From Suillus spraguei (taxonomy: Eukaryota > Basidiomycota > Agaricomycetes > Boletales > Suillaceae): 64,000 nucleotides of DNA. The notes under the pieces were generated by a model, which had not been told where the DNA came from, searched no databases, and worked only from the letters and a program-made list of their open reading frames with translations. How positions within the stretch are numbered: the first letter of the stretch is position 1; each line of letters begins with the position of its first letter. The position numbers and the translations under genes are program-made. Positions 10,824-21,241 of this stretch are shown here, one piece after another. The DNA is taken from assembly GCA_016800925.1 (NCBI GenBank), contig JABCPU010000149.1, positions 62,001 to 126,000 of the forward strand. Direction: 5' to 3'.

Positions 10824-12143
10824 ATGTCATTTACCTTTCCTGGCAGCCATACTCCACGTACTCCAGATGCTGCACCATACAATCGAGACAATCAGCCGCT
10901 TCTGCCCACTCCAGATGCTGTATTGTACCAAGCGGCTCGCCCAGGACCTTTGCACCCACGTGCTCCACTCCTAGTGGCTCCTGGATCAAATGATCCAAAT
11001 CACCTTGCACCATTCCGTCGCCCTTCATTTTCCTCGATTACCCAGTCTGTGATTCATTCCCCTAGCACCTACAAATCTAGGACAGGTTCTTCTACAACTA
11101 GAGCACATTATCAAACAATTAATGCTGCCACAGCACCTGTCATACCTCATCGTGTCGGTGGGTCTGGAACAGCGCCATCCAGGTCCTGTACGATCTCTTC
11201 TGGACCATCCATTGGCATGAGTCAGTCAGGGTCGTACCCTAACTTAGCTCCTTCTTTTCTCCTCGCTACTGGACGTCAAAATGATGATCCCACACTCGCA
11301 AGTAGTAGCCATCATGCAAAATCACGTCACACCAACGGGAATAAACTTCAACATCAGCATACTCAGCAGCCTCCAGTTTACGCGTCATCTCCCAGCTCAC
11401 AGCTACACCCAATGTTGAGGGACATTGCATTAATAAACGCCGTAACGGTTGCAAGGCGAGGTAGCACGGAATTTCGCTGGTACCCAGTATGGGTTATCGC
11501 TATCAAGGATTGGATGTTTCCCAATTCAAACACGGCTACAGTGGCGTGCAACCTGGCACCGCAATACGCCCTAGAGTACACTCCAAAACCAGGCGTGCCG
11601 TCCCATGGATCGACACCTGGGTCTGTGGCAAGACCGAAAAAAACATGGGTCATTCCTGATTTTGCTCAGGTCCTGCAGTACGTGCAGACATCAAGCAATG
11701 GTTCCCGCATCCGACATGTTGAAAAGGTTATTCTGTTGGTGGAGAACAAACCAAAAATGACCCAACAGGATGTAATCGATGGGCTCTCGCCCTTCCAGGC
11801 GGATGTGAAACAAATTCACAAGCAAGCAGTTTATGCGTTCTTGGCTGACCCCAGCCTTCATGTGATCGGTGTCATCCTCGCATACGGTACACGTTGGAGG
11901 TATACCGAGATTCATCGACCCCTGAATACTGTTTTGCATGCATGTATAGAGGGTGGGGACTTGACATACCGTCAAAGCAAGGGACGGATACCAGAGCACA
12001 TACCAGCTGAATTAGAACAGTTGAGCAGCATGGCTGACCACCAATCCTTTGAGTTGCTAGACGATACAGCACGATCAGCACGGGCTTTCGAGATTATAGC
12101 ATCCCGCATCAAGGGGCGGGAGGGGAAGACGTGGAATCTATGA
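10824..12143 (+). CDS. Protein with a PD-(D/E)XK nuclease-like core
   Basis: A single uninterrupted frame of 439 residues. The first 200 residues are low-complexity, rich in Pro, Ser, Thr and His, and look disordered. The C-terminal half is folded: a strand ending in Pro-Asp-Phe (Asp279) is followed 28 residues later by a hydrophobic strand ending in VENK (Glu307-x-Lys309), then a helix rich in Gln/Lys (QADVKQIHKQAVYAF). D...ExK followed by a Gln/Lys helix is the active-site layout of the PD-(D/E)XK superfamily; assigning this protein to it is inference from that pattern. The gene has no intron, unlike its neighbours, and sits between repeat-derived or decayed genes. Such a gene could be a domesticated or mobile-element-derived nuclease. 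The frame itself is well supported; the function is not. Confidence 0.6.
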   Translation: MSFTFPGSHTPRTPDAAPYNRDNQPLLPTPDAVLYQAARPGPLHPRAPLLVAPGSNDPNHLAPFRRPSFSSITQSVIHSPSTYKSRTGSSTTRAHYQTINAATAPVIPHRVGGSGTAPSRSCTISSGPSIGMSQSGSYPNLAPSFLLATGRQNDDPTLASSSHHAKSRHTNGNKLQHQHTQQPPVYASSPSSQLHPMLRDIALINAVTVARRGSTEFRWYPVWVIAIKDWMFPNSNTATVACNLAPQYALEYTPKPGVPSHGSTPGSVARPKKTWVIPDFAQVLQYVQTSSNGSRIRHVEKVILLVENKPKMTQQDVIDGLSPFQADVKQIHKQAVYAFLADPSLHVIGVILAYGTRWRYTEIHRPLNTVLHACIEGGDLTYRQSKGRIPEHIPAELEQLSSMADHQSFELLDDTARSARAFEIIASRIKGREGKTWNL

Positions 12144-12284
12144 TATCTAGATGCATAAATATTTTACATGATGTTTCACTGGTACGCCTTACCTATGTAT
12201 GCTCACTTGTGAATACAACAACTAGGGAAGCTTAGTTTGTTCGTATTCAATTACGTATATATACTTGTATGATTGGCAATATCC

Positions 12285-13184
12285 TAGGCCAATTGCTGGT
12301 GGATTGCTCTCCCGACCTGCGGACAGATTTCCCGAAACCTTTGGGCGTTCGGAGTTTCTGAAAACCTACCCGTAACTTCTGTCGTGCGCTGTTCCAGTCT
12401 TATGTGCCTCTATTACTTGGCTTCCACGATATCGAGCAATGCTCTGGCCAGTTATAGGGAAGGAAACTCTGAAGAAATCTCACCGACGCCGCTTCCGCTA
12501 CGTGGTGTGCTGAGTTCAAAGGTCCTGACCGTCGCAGCGAGTAATGGCTCCATGATTCTTTTGTATGTTGTTTTATTCTCGGTCCTACCTATTTTCTATG
12601 CGACGCCGATCGAGCTTGGCGGTCTTTCATTGGATCCTCCCCGCATTGGCGCTATTTTGGCAGCATCCGCTTTTGTTGGTTATACAATCCAAATACTTTT
12701 CTTCGCTCGTTTACACGATCATTTCGGCGTATATACCGTTCTTATGACCGGTATTGGCTCCGGCATCCCTATTGTAATTTTATTCCCGGTTATCAATGCT
12801 TTGGCTCGAGCCCACGGAATGGGTTGGGTGGTGTGGCTGGCCATTTCCATTCAACTCGTACTGATAGCTTTCTTGGACATGTCCTACGGTATGTCATTTC
12901 AATATTTTCTGCAACTGCCTCACCAAGACAAGGGACCACTAGCTTCCATGGCATTGTTTATTAGAGCCTCTGCTCCTAATCGCACCTCGATTGGAGTCAC
13001 GAATGAAGTCATGCAGATAGTTGGCGGAGGAGCAAGGATTGTTGCCTCAGCATGTGGAGGTGCCATGTTTTCTTATTCAATGCAGGACGGTCGCGATGCG
13101 TGGTTGGCGTACTACTTCTTTATGAGAATAGGATTTCTTGCGATAGGTACTTGTTTATTCCTTCCTCGGGATCCTCGTCTATGA
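12285..13184 (+). pseudogene. Decayed MFS transporter, C-terminal half only
   Basis: Sequence from about 12290 translates as PIAGGLLSRPADRFPE followed by a segment matching the middle loop of fungal drug/metabolite MFS transporters. It is cut by an in-frame TAA (near 12373, where YPYLLPC is expected) and then a frame change. From 12430 a long frame covers the last six membrane helices, with recognisable IGAILAASAFVGYTIQILFF and FLDMSYG...ASAPNRTSIGVTN blocks. A 54-nt in-frame intron (12889-12942, GTATGT...ACTAG) separates SYG from ASMALFI. The N-terminal six helices are absent. The combination of 5' truncation, stop and frameshift makes this a relic rather than a working carrier. Confidence 0.75.
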
Positions 13185-14444
13185 AATGTAGTATGACTAT
13201 CAGCGACACGTTTGTCATACGTTTTCCTGTTTTCTCTGGTGCTCACTGTGTTTGTATTAACATGATACAAGCAATCCGCTCCCCTACGGACGGTCCCATT
13301 GTATTCCATGATTTTCAATTGTCGAATTAGTAACGAAGCGTGTACCATGTTTCCCGTCTTTCTTTCCTCATTCGTTCCTGAAAACAATGCCCGAATGTCG
13401 TGACGGTTACACACTCTAGAGAGTGCCGTGTACAGTCGTCCGTGTGCAAAGGTCGAGTGCGGCTCGTTGAAGTGAGACCTTGCGAATCATGGAACGTTGT
13501 GGCGTATGCAGGTCGCAGTGAAAAGCAGGTCAAGTGGAGACTCCCAGCTTGGCCTGAAAGCCGCAGCTTTAGCCTGCCCATTGGCTTTGAAAAACCTCAA
13601 GCCGGGACGTGAGCCAAAACCTCGGCTCGGCTTGAATCCATCACGACAATGATTGAAAGCGATTAATTCAATATAGTATAACGCTAATTGACAACACGCG
13701 AAACAAACTCACTTTCGCGTGCTTCAGCAGTCCCCGTTTCGCAGGCCCAAGCATGACACCACCTGATTCGAGTGACACACTCACATGCTGTGAATGGTGA
13801 GCAACGACATGGCTCGAGTTCAAAGGATGATTGACACGCTCACATACTGCGGACGATGGACAACGACTTCAATCAGCATTGCTCGAGTTCAAAGGAGAAT
13901 CGACATACTCAATACTGCGAACTGTGTGCAACGACTGCAGTCAGCATATACACCATAGGTGAGGAAACTGAGAACTGCAAAAGCGAGTGTCCCCGATTCG
14001 AGCTGGGTGGTTTCAAGGTGTTAGATGGCGCGATTGATGGGCTCTGAGAAATAAGCCTTAATTGACCGCTTGACCCACCTCGCGAGAATACCAGGGAAAC
14101 GCTAAAGAGATACGAGCACATATGATGCACCTTTAGCAAACACTAGAAGACGAATGAACCGATTTTCACGTTGCCTAGGTACTTCGACAGATCCCTCCTC
14201 TAAGAATGTAGCAGCATCTTCTTTCCCTAAGATTTTATCTGTGCAAGCGAGGCCACGAGTTGTAGACCAGGAAATGCAAATAAAAAGTGTATAGGACTGA
14301 TAAATTGAACACTGTGGGTCGCACCTTGACGTTTGTTTAAGAGGGGTGCTTCGGACATCAACGGAAACTGTAGTCTTACATAATTTCAATCCTTCGTTGC
14401 TTTCATCACTTCAATACACTCGACTTCCACAAAACCCAAAAAAC
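13185..14444. other. Gene-poor stretch with a short tandem repeat
   Basis: No gene is seen. At 13774-13951 three imperfect units of about 59-69 bases follow one another; each starts GACA(C/T) and contains CTCA(ca)TACTGC and GCTCGAGTTCAAAGGA or relatives. The rest is unremarkable intergenic DNA, ending in the promoter of the small five-exon gene. Confidence 0.4.
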
Positions 14445-14891
14445 ATGGTGAGGTTGTCTCAACGTGCACGTACCTTACGCTGGAATGCATTCAAATAGGG
14501 AGGTGGTGCTAGATATCCATACCCAAAGCATGTGTGGTCCCCCGCTGGTACGTCTAAGCGACTAGCTCCGAGCTACTCAACCTGACGATGCCTCAGGTGG
14601 CTGGTGGGCCCGTCCTGCAAATTGGCGGAGTAATACGGTCATAACTTTTGCTGGCATGTTTGCCATTGCATACGGAGTCTGGAGTGTCAGCGCAGACCGT
14701 GAGGTGTGGAACTTGATTTCTTGTTTCTTGCAGTTCTCCTTATGTCCGTTGCTTGAGCAGATCAGACACATTGAACCCAATCGACCGATCCCGTCTATGA
14801 TGGTACGTCCTTATACCTTGTGTGTGATTCCAGTCTTTTTCACTCTTTTTAGTGGGCAAAACAGTACAAGGACCAGTCTCGGGAGAGCTGA
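14445..14891 (+). CDS. Small mitochondrial membrane protein resembling a fungal complex I accessory subunit
   Basis: Five tiny exons (14445-14447, 14499-14547, 14597-14703, 14761-14802, 14853-14891) join in frame to a 79-residue protein. The coding part of exon 1 is only the ATG, followed at once by GTGAGG. The joined protein reads GGGARYPYPKHVWSPAGGWW, then one membrane helix (NTVITFAGMFAIAYGVWSV), then a short tail with RPIPSMMWAKQYKD. The YPYPKHVWSP-GGWW start, single helix and IPS..W.KQ tail match my recollection of a small fungal protein annotated as a low-molecular-mass NADH:ubiquinone oxidoreductase subunit. That assignment comes from memory of the family, not from a search. All introns are GT-AG and about 50 nt, and all phases agree, so the gene model is strong. 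Confidence 0.72.
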
Positions 14892-15254
14892 GACAAGTAG
14901 CTGGGAGTGTATGCTTCAATAACACGGATGGTCTTGTCCCGTTCGGTTATATCCTCCGTCATATATAGAGATTTTGCCACCCTACCTTATCAATTCTGCG
15001 TCTTTTTGGGGCTGTCGACTGAACCTGCCAGGAGGAACATGAGATACTTCCTGATATTCCAGAGTGGTGGGTTCATGTCTGTTCTTGTATTCCAGACTGC
15101 AGAACTTGTTCAGAATGCCAAATATTGTACATATTGACATATGTCAAAATCGTCATGATGTTACTAGTGTGAACAGAAGATATGCCAGATTATATAGTAT
15201 ACCGCTCATATGTACCTATAACGAATAACCGAATCAACCAATGCGAATAATACT

Positions 15255-16772
15255 TCATATTTCAGCTTCGTCAGGCCCGAAGGGATCCCAGTCACTTGGT
15301 TTTTCTTCTGCTGCAGGATCTTCATCATCGTCAAGCTCATCGTCCTCTTCTTCCTTCTTGTCCTCCCCGCTATCCCAGTCATTCGGAGTTTTGCTTACTT
15401 TCTTCGTCAACTCGAGCATTCGTTTGTTTGCGTAGTCAACACGGCGCTTCGTTGATGGCGAGGCAGGGAATGGAGTAATGGCTGAAGAGGCGGAGGACGA
15501 ATAGGTGAGGGAGAAGATTGATGAAGAAAGTGATGAGGGCGATGAAAAACCGATGGAGGAGCACATGGGAAGACTTAACGATGACTACGAAATATTGGTC
15601 AGTATACTTGCATGTCAAGGCGCACAAAGGAACATACAATATCGGGGTCAACTTCCCCTCGGTATCAATACCCAGAAGTTCCTCTTCCCCTACGCCACGT
15701 TCTAGGCGCTCCCGTTCTTCCTCAGCTTTCAAAAATTTCTCAAACGCAAATATACCATTCCAACGGGTTACTTCAATGCCAGTAAGAATAATGGAAGACG
15801 TTGTCAAAGGTGGTGCAAATAGGTCTATGGAACCCCACGCCATGAAGAGGAAAGGCTTATTGCCGACGCCCTTGCGACCTGGGATCTTCTTCGTATTTAA
15901 TGTCATATGGATTTGAATCGTAGAATCGTGATGCTATTCATGAACATGAGATTTATTCAGGAGCATAAAGTCACAAAACGTACATATATGATGCCTTTCT
16001 CAATGTCCCCGCCCGGGGCCCAAAGCTGCGAAAGTTTGAAGTCCTCTTCTGCTTCCCACCGCCAAATATCGTCTTCGCCATCTTCAGCGTCAAGCAAGCT
16101 ACCCTGTGAGCCATTGCCAGGATAGTGGTACGGGTCTCTCGTGGTAGACGCTTTGACCATTGTCTTCCCGCTTGTTATCTCTCCAGAACGCGAAATGTCT
16201 ATATCTTTTTGTACCTCAAATAAATGTCCAAGCTCAGGACCGAAGTCCGGGGCTGGTTCTTTACCCTTGGACGAAGAGGACACTGGGTGCCTTGGATGTA
16301 GTGGGATGCTAGCGTGCCGTGCTGCACGCCGAAAACGGTAAGACCCGCCCATCTCGCTTTCTTTTGCTGGCTGAAAGACAAACTTGATAAGCTTCCGCAA
16401 GTGACCTAGTGTGTAGGTCAGAGGGACTTGAACGACCCTGTAGACTCCATCTTTGTTTGTGTAGCTTCTACCGTCACCATCCGGGCGGATGAGCTGGAAG
16501 CGAAGCGGCAAGTGCTTCGCATACGAAGAAGGGCGGGGCAGTGTGGTACTCGTTGTCAGCCGCCGAGCGCGACCAAATGGGTTGGTGGGAGAGTCAGAGG
16601 GTACTTTCCAGTTTCTGAGGCTACAAGGCGTTCTGGGGGTTGCGTATAATGAAGAAGCTGAGGTAAAAGGCGACGACGGCGGCAACGAACGCGATAGTTG
16701 TCGACGTTTTGGGCCACGGGGTGATACTGAAGGGCTTTCATAGATGTCTAGCGGTCGTTTAGAGACCATCAT
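15255..16772 (-). CDS. Plasmid pRiA4b ORF3-like protein
   Basis: Three exons (15984-16772, 15638-15933, 15255-15573) encode about 467 residues. Intron 1 (50 nt) joins GIIY to HHDSTIQIH, and intron 2 (64 nt) joins the acidic core to the tail. The N-terminus is basic and Ser/Pro-rich. About residues 85-135 carry a PLRFQLIRPDG...YRVVQVPLTYTLGHLRKLI block, and the HHD...VGNKPFLFM segment follows. Both are hallmarks of the pRiA4b ORF3-like family (PF07929), which is widespread in Agaricomycetes and functionally uncharacterised. The tail is strongly acidic (EDKKEEEDDELDDDED). The ATG at 16772 was preferred over the upstream one at 16886 because the extra 38 residues are unlike the rest. The acceptor of intron 2 is the least certain point. 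Confidence 0.8.
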
Positions 16773-16920
16773 TGTCCGCAGAATTAGAGTGGTTGAGCAA
16801 GAGGCTAGAAGAGAATCTTTTAAAACGTCTCCAATCGTCGCTTTGATCAAGATGTGGCTGGAACAATATTTGTCCACGCCTGTCAAACGCGTCGCGTAAT
16901 TTTCATGTTGACAGCTATAC

Positions 16921-16932
16921 GATCACGTGATC
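16921..16932. promoter_or_regulatory. CACGTG palindrome upstream of the secreted-protein gene
   Basis: GATCACGTGATC is a perfect 12-base palindrome around an E-box core. The duplicated block keeps the core as CCACGTGATT at 18746-18755. It lies about 150 bases upstream of the pRiA4b-like gene on the other strand and about 970 bases upstream of the secreted-protein gene. bHLH and bZIP proteins bind such cores; that it is used here is inference. Confidence 0.35.
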
Positions 16933-17896
16933 GACGCGTTTGGTCTGTTTTGAGACTGACGGACTCATTTCACCCTCTTCCAATTCACCCGATGTGAAGG
17001 AAACCAAACTTCCCCTTATGAACCCATGGCAGAAATAGGTTCATTCGCAGAAGAATTGTTTCCACTAGGTCACCGATGAGTCTCTCACCAACTTCGGTAT
17101 CGGATTACACCGTGAAACAAGAAAATCTTGACTTTCGGTGGCGATAGCCTGAGTGCCGGTCAAGACATCAACTTTTCCGATACTTGGTCTGGCTGCGATC
17201 TACATCAATATTATTTACTTCGTTGTCAACAATGATCCAGCTGTAGTCACTGCACCTACGAATGGCGGGAGCTTGCGTCATGGATGATTTTAGTTGCACT
17301 CATCGACGTGAGTATCCGCTCGTTCCAACATAATGATTTATGAGCTCATTTCGCTTGTCGAGCGTTGCCTGGTCCATGATTGGAGGCGTCTCAACATATT
17401 TTACGCCAATTGTGCTTATATGGAATGCCTCAGTTTTTGTTCCTCCGCCACATTCAACAAGCTGACATGCGTAAATGTTAACCATGTCAACAAGACCACT
17501 GGCAGCCCGGAGCAAGCTACTTAAGCTTCATATTGGTAATATATTGCAAACCTACTAAAAACACGCGTGGTTCAAGGAGCAGCTTTGAGCGTAGAAAACG
17601 ACAAGTGGTGCGCGAAGCCAAGGGTTCACCCTTCACGTTCGTCTGGTTATTGGATAATCGTGCCATATCTGTGCTGACACACCGAAATATTGGTTTCTCC
17701 CCTACTACAGTGGACCAAAGGCACGGCATTGCGGAAAAGCCAAGCGCGTAATCAGATTGAGTATCCCCTTTCCGGATCAGGTCTCTGCTGGCATCGTCAC
17801 CACCAACAATATTCGCATAAAAGTAAGGCGTGTTCGAGCTCCTACATACCACATATCTAAATTCTCTTCAGATTTGTTCGCATGCTCAGAAAACCA

Positions 17897-18125
17897 ATGC
17901 GGTTCTCCTTTGTCCTCTTCGTTGTCGCTGCTGTGGTAGCATCAGTATCTGCTAGCGACGCTGCAGTTGAGGCTGCTGAGCACTGTCCTATCTTTTGCCG
18001 TCATGATCGTCACTGCAGCGCCTACTGGACGCCGAAATGTGTGAGTACTTATGAGTAGCGCTCTGGATTGGCCACATGATTCACCGGCGTGCTATTAGGA
18101 TTTCTTCACATGCTACAGGCATTGA
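17897..18125 (+). CDS. Small secreted cysteine-rich protein, copy 1
   Basis: Two exons (17897-18040 and 18099-18125) encode 56 residues. A hydrophobic N-terminus (MRFSFVLFVVAAVVASVSA) is a clear signal peptide. The mature part has the family pattern C-x3-C-x5-C ... C-x4-C, but the fourth cysteine present in the other two members is replaced (SAYW here, DACP in copy 2), leaving five cysteines. The phase-0 intron (GTGAGT...TTAG) falls right after the penultimate Cys, as in the other copies, and exon 2 adds DFFTCYRH. The odd cysteine count suggests altered folding or early decay. Secreted small cysteine-rich proteins often act outside the cell in competition or host contact, but no function can be read from this one. 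Confidence 0.75.
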
Positions 18126-18734
18126 GCAATGTGTACAAGAATTACTGCCGCACGAGCAATGAAAATCTTAGAAGAGAGGAAATCTGCCGTTGACGGTTGC
18201 ACTGAGCAAGGCCATTGTACGAAATGAGGGAGATGTCGAGCAGTAGAGTAAGATAGGGGGACACGAAAAGCTGTGTTGTTGCGTAGATACTTGTAGATGA
18301 AAAGATTTACTAAGTTAAGATTTTCACCTTTGGGTTCTGCCCCTGGCCGGTTAGACTTGACTCTTTCTGCAGCGTGTTTGCTTTGAGGTTAATGCAGCGT
18401 CACGGCATCCGCGCGCGCAGTGTACTCATTTGTCGTGTGGTAGTATGTAAGTCTGCATAAGTATGCCATGTAGCGAAGTCGAAAAGGAGGTTGACAACAA
18501 TTGTATTATGTTCGGGAGGGAGTCCTGGAATAACACAGTGACTGGAATAAAAACGCTGATCAAGATCACCAAACGATTCGAAGTCGGATCGGATCAAACT
18601 TATCTGACCATCCGATATGAGCAGAGTGCAGCAAGTAGAATCCTAGATTTTGATTATAATAAAAGTCGAATTCGTGTTGTCTCGCACCAGCTAGAAAGGC
18701 TTTTAAGCTACATAATCACGGAGTTTTAAATAAA

Positions 18735-20065
18735 GGTGCTAACAACCACGTGATTGACGTATTCGACGAACATATTTCACGCTAGTCTGGCGTTACTAGT
18801 CCCACTGCTCCTCTTCCAATTCGCCCTGGTATCTCTGTGTCTCTAGCTGGCCAACTAGATCGAATTAGCAAAACACGAAAATCCTGAATTTGCTGGTGGC
18901 GGTAGCCTTCAACTAATCAAGATTGCTTTAACGATATTTGGTCTGGCTACGACATACAAAGTATTATTTGCTTCGCTGTCAAACATGATCCAGTAGTCAC
19001 AGCACCTACGAATGACGGGAACTTGGAAGCTTGCACCATGGATCATTTTAGTTCATATTCCCTAATGTGAGTGTCCGCTCGTTCGAACCTGATCATTTAC
19101 GGGCTTGTTTCGTTTGTCGAGCATCACCTGTTCCATGATGGGACGAGCCTTGACAATTTTTTGCCTCAATTGTCCTTATGCAACGCCTCAGTTTTTGTTC
19201 GTCCCCCATATTCAAAATTAGGCCATGAGTAAATTTTAACGATGTCAACAACATCGCTGGCAGCCAGAAGCGAGCTAATTTAGCTTCAAGTTGATATATT
19301 GCTAACTTGGGGTAACAAACACACGTGCGCATGGAGCAACTATGAGCGTAGAAAACGACAAATGGTGCGCGATGCAAAGGGCCCATCTTCCACGTTCGTC
19401 TGGTCATCGTGCATATATCTCTGTTGATCCGAATCACTGGTTTCTCCCCTGCTATGGTGGGCCAAATGTAATGTGACGCACGAGTCATCCGACTCTGAAT
19501 GAGTATCCCCTTCAGAGATCAAGTCTCTGCTGACATCGTCACCACAACAACAATATTCAGTGCATAAAAGTAAGGCGTCTTCGAGTTCCTACTACATACC
19601 TGAGTCGCTTTCAGATTATTCACATCCTCACAAAACCAATGCGGTTCTCCTTTATTCTCGCTATCGCTGCTGCGTTGGTAGCATCAGTATCTGCCAGTGA
19701 CGATGCAGCTGAGCACTGTCCTGTCTTTTGCTTGCATGATCGTCACTGCGACGCCTGCCCAACGCCAAAATGTGTGAGTATCTATGAGTAGTTCGCGCTC
19801 TGGATTTGACCACATGGCTCACCGGCGTGCTATTAGGAATTTCTTCTTTGCGTCAGGCATACTCCGGGCCAATAAACATTTTGTTGTTTCTGAACAATTA
19901 TTGCTGCCCCCCGAGCAATGAAGATCTTGGAGGAGGTGTCTGCCGTTATCACTAGGCAAGACGGTTATACAAAATGAGAGTGGAGTCGAGCAGTAGAGAA
20001 TTCGCGAGTAATATATGGTTGTACAACGCAATCAAGATGACACGAAAAGCTGTATTGCCGCATAC
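18735..20065. repeat. Tandem duplication, copy 2
   Basis: Direct repeat of 16915-18290 containing the second secreted-protein gene. Conservation reaches well upstream of the coding part, so promoter and gene were copied together. Confidence 0.75.
19639..19875 (+). CDS. Small secreted cysteine-rich protein, copy 2
   Basis: Two exons (19639-19773 and 19837-19875) encode 57 residues. A signal peptide of about 20 residues precedes a mature part with six cysteines spaced C-x3-C-x5-C-x2-C-x4-C-x4-C (CPVFC, HDRHCDAC, TPKC, then FLLC from exon 2). The intron is phase 0, starts GTGAGT, and lies immediately after the fifth cysteine, so the sixth comes from exon 2. Its sister at 17.9 kb has lost one cysteine, and a distant relative at 36.8 kb has kept all six. 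Six cysteines in so short a protein imply three disulfides. No known family was recognised; the first three cysteines are spaced as in knottin-type inhibitors, which is only a resemblance. Confidence 0.8.
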
Positions 20066-21241
20066 GATCATGCCTCGGACTTCCGTAGGATATAATTCTT
20101 CAACACATTTGCGTTTGAAATCCTCCCCTCCAACATATCGGCACCCTCTTGGCTTCCGAATACTGTGCTGAGCCCGCCTTACTTAGTTCACGTGTCGTCC
20201 TTGAACGTAGTCACAAGGTTTGTAAATGGAATCGTCTCGCCTCCGGCATAATGCCTGGCTTGACGATTATTATTACCACCTCCCAATCTTGGCTAAGTGA
20301 CGCAATGAGAACACATAACGTATATCGTAGCAATCTCCTGCAAAGATCTTTGGAACTGAGCGTTATCACCGGGTAATTGGAACATGCCTACTTTGCGCGA
20401 CCGACAAATACCCCACAATTAATGTAGATCCTCACAGGAGCGTGCCACCAATAGTAGTTCTCTTCAAACCGAATTAGATCAAAGTCAACATTTTTCCGAA
20501 AGCCAGTCTAAAATAAGTATCAAGTGTTGACCACAACCCTGGCTGCGGCCCTGCGGGTACCCCTAATGCAGCACCGTTTTGTACTTTCATGACGACGGCT
20601 TGCGGCACAGAAGCTCTGCGAGCGCTTCATCTGCGGCCGTACCTTAAATCGTTCTCACACCATTCTCTTCTCGGTGTATCGTAAAGATGGTTGTGTGGAT
20701 GATATCTCTTCCTGGGTGTTTCAGGTTGGCCGCAATCACTTCCAGGTGGCCACGAACGGCCTAAGGTTCACAGTGCCCATAAAGGCATCGTCAGTCTCAC
20801 GTCAAATCGCCAAGCAAGCAGAAGTGACCGGACGGCTTCTCCAGATACGGTACCATTTCCTCCGGAGTGAGTTCGATTCCTCTCCTGCCGAGCTTATACG
20901 CATGATAGGGATCGACGCCTTTGATGCAACCCAGGCCGGCGCAATCTGGTTCATCTTGTAATTCATCTTGGCAAGCTCTTCGACTTGGTTGACGTCTCCA
21001 TTGGTAACCTTTTTCTCGAGGGAGGTTCCTAAAATTGAACCGCACCACAGTATTTTAGAAGACCGGCTGCGCATTGATTGCAGGTGTTGGAGTAACATGA
21101 TGCCTGATTTAGCAGGCAACGTTCGCACGTTCTTACGTTTCTCGATAAGGTTATGAGCGTAACACTTAGTACTGGCTTTTGCGGCTGCTTCACTTTCAAC
21201 CGAACTACACACGCACGCTTGCACGACAGCCAGACTGGCCC
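20066..21241. other. Unassigned stretch upstream of the lipid phosphatase
   Basis: No confident gene. On the minus strand, 20797-21266 holds two overlapping frames in different registers (one containing KKVTNGDVNQVEELAKMNYK, the other KLGRRGIELTPEEMVPYLEK). They look more protein-like than their neighbours and may be pieces of a spliced or broken minus-strand gene. I could not join them through standard splice sites, and no family is recognised. Confidence 0.3.

Larger units (their letters stand above)
16915..18290. repeat. Tandem duplication, copy 1
   Basis: About 1.35 kb matches 18735-20065 with scattered differences, from a CACGTG-containing start (ATCACGTGATCGACG here, ACCACGTGATTGACG in copy 2), through the secreted-protein gene, to ACACGAAAAGCTGT. 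The two copies are direct repeats separated by about 450 bases. Much of each is the promoter of the secreted-protein gene. Confidence 0.75.

Noticed and set aside
17517..19488. Homologous minus-strand frames in both halves of the tandem duplication (17517-17852 and 19093-19488)
   Set aside because: They differ in length and frame and lie in the upstream regions of the secreted-protein genes; their similarity comes from the DNA duplication.
20860..20915. tRNA-like GAGTTCGATTCCTCTCCTGCC
   Set aside because: The 5' acceptor half and anticodon arm are missing, so it is not a tRNA gene.
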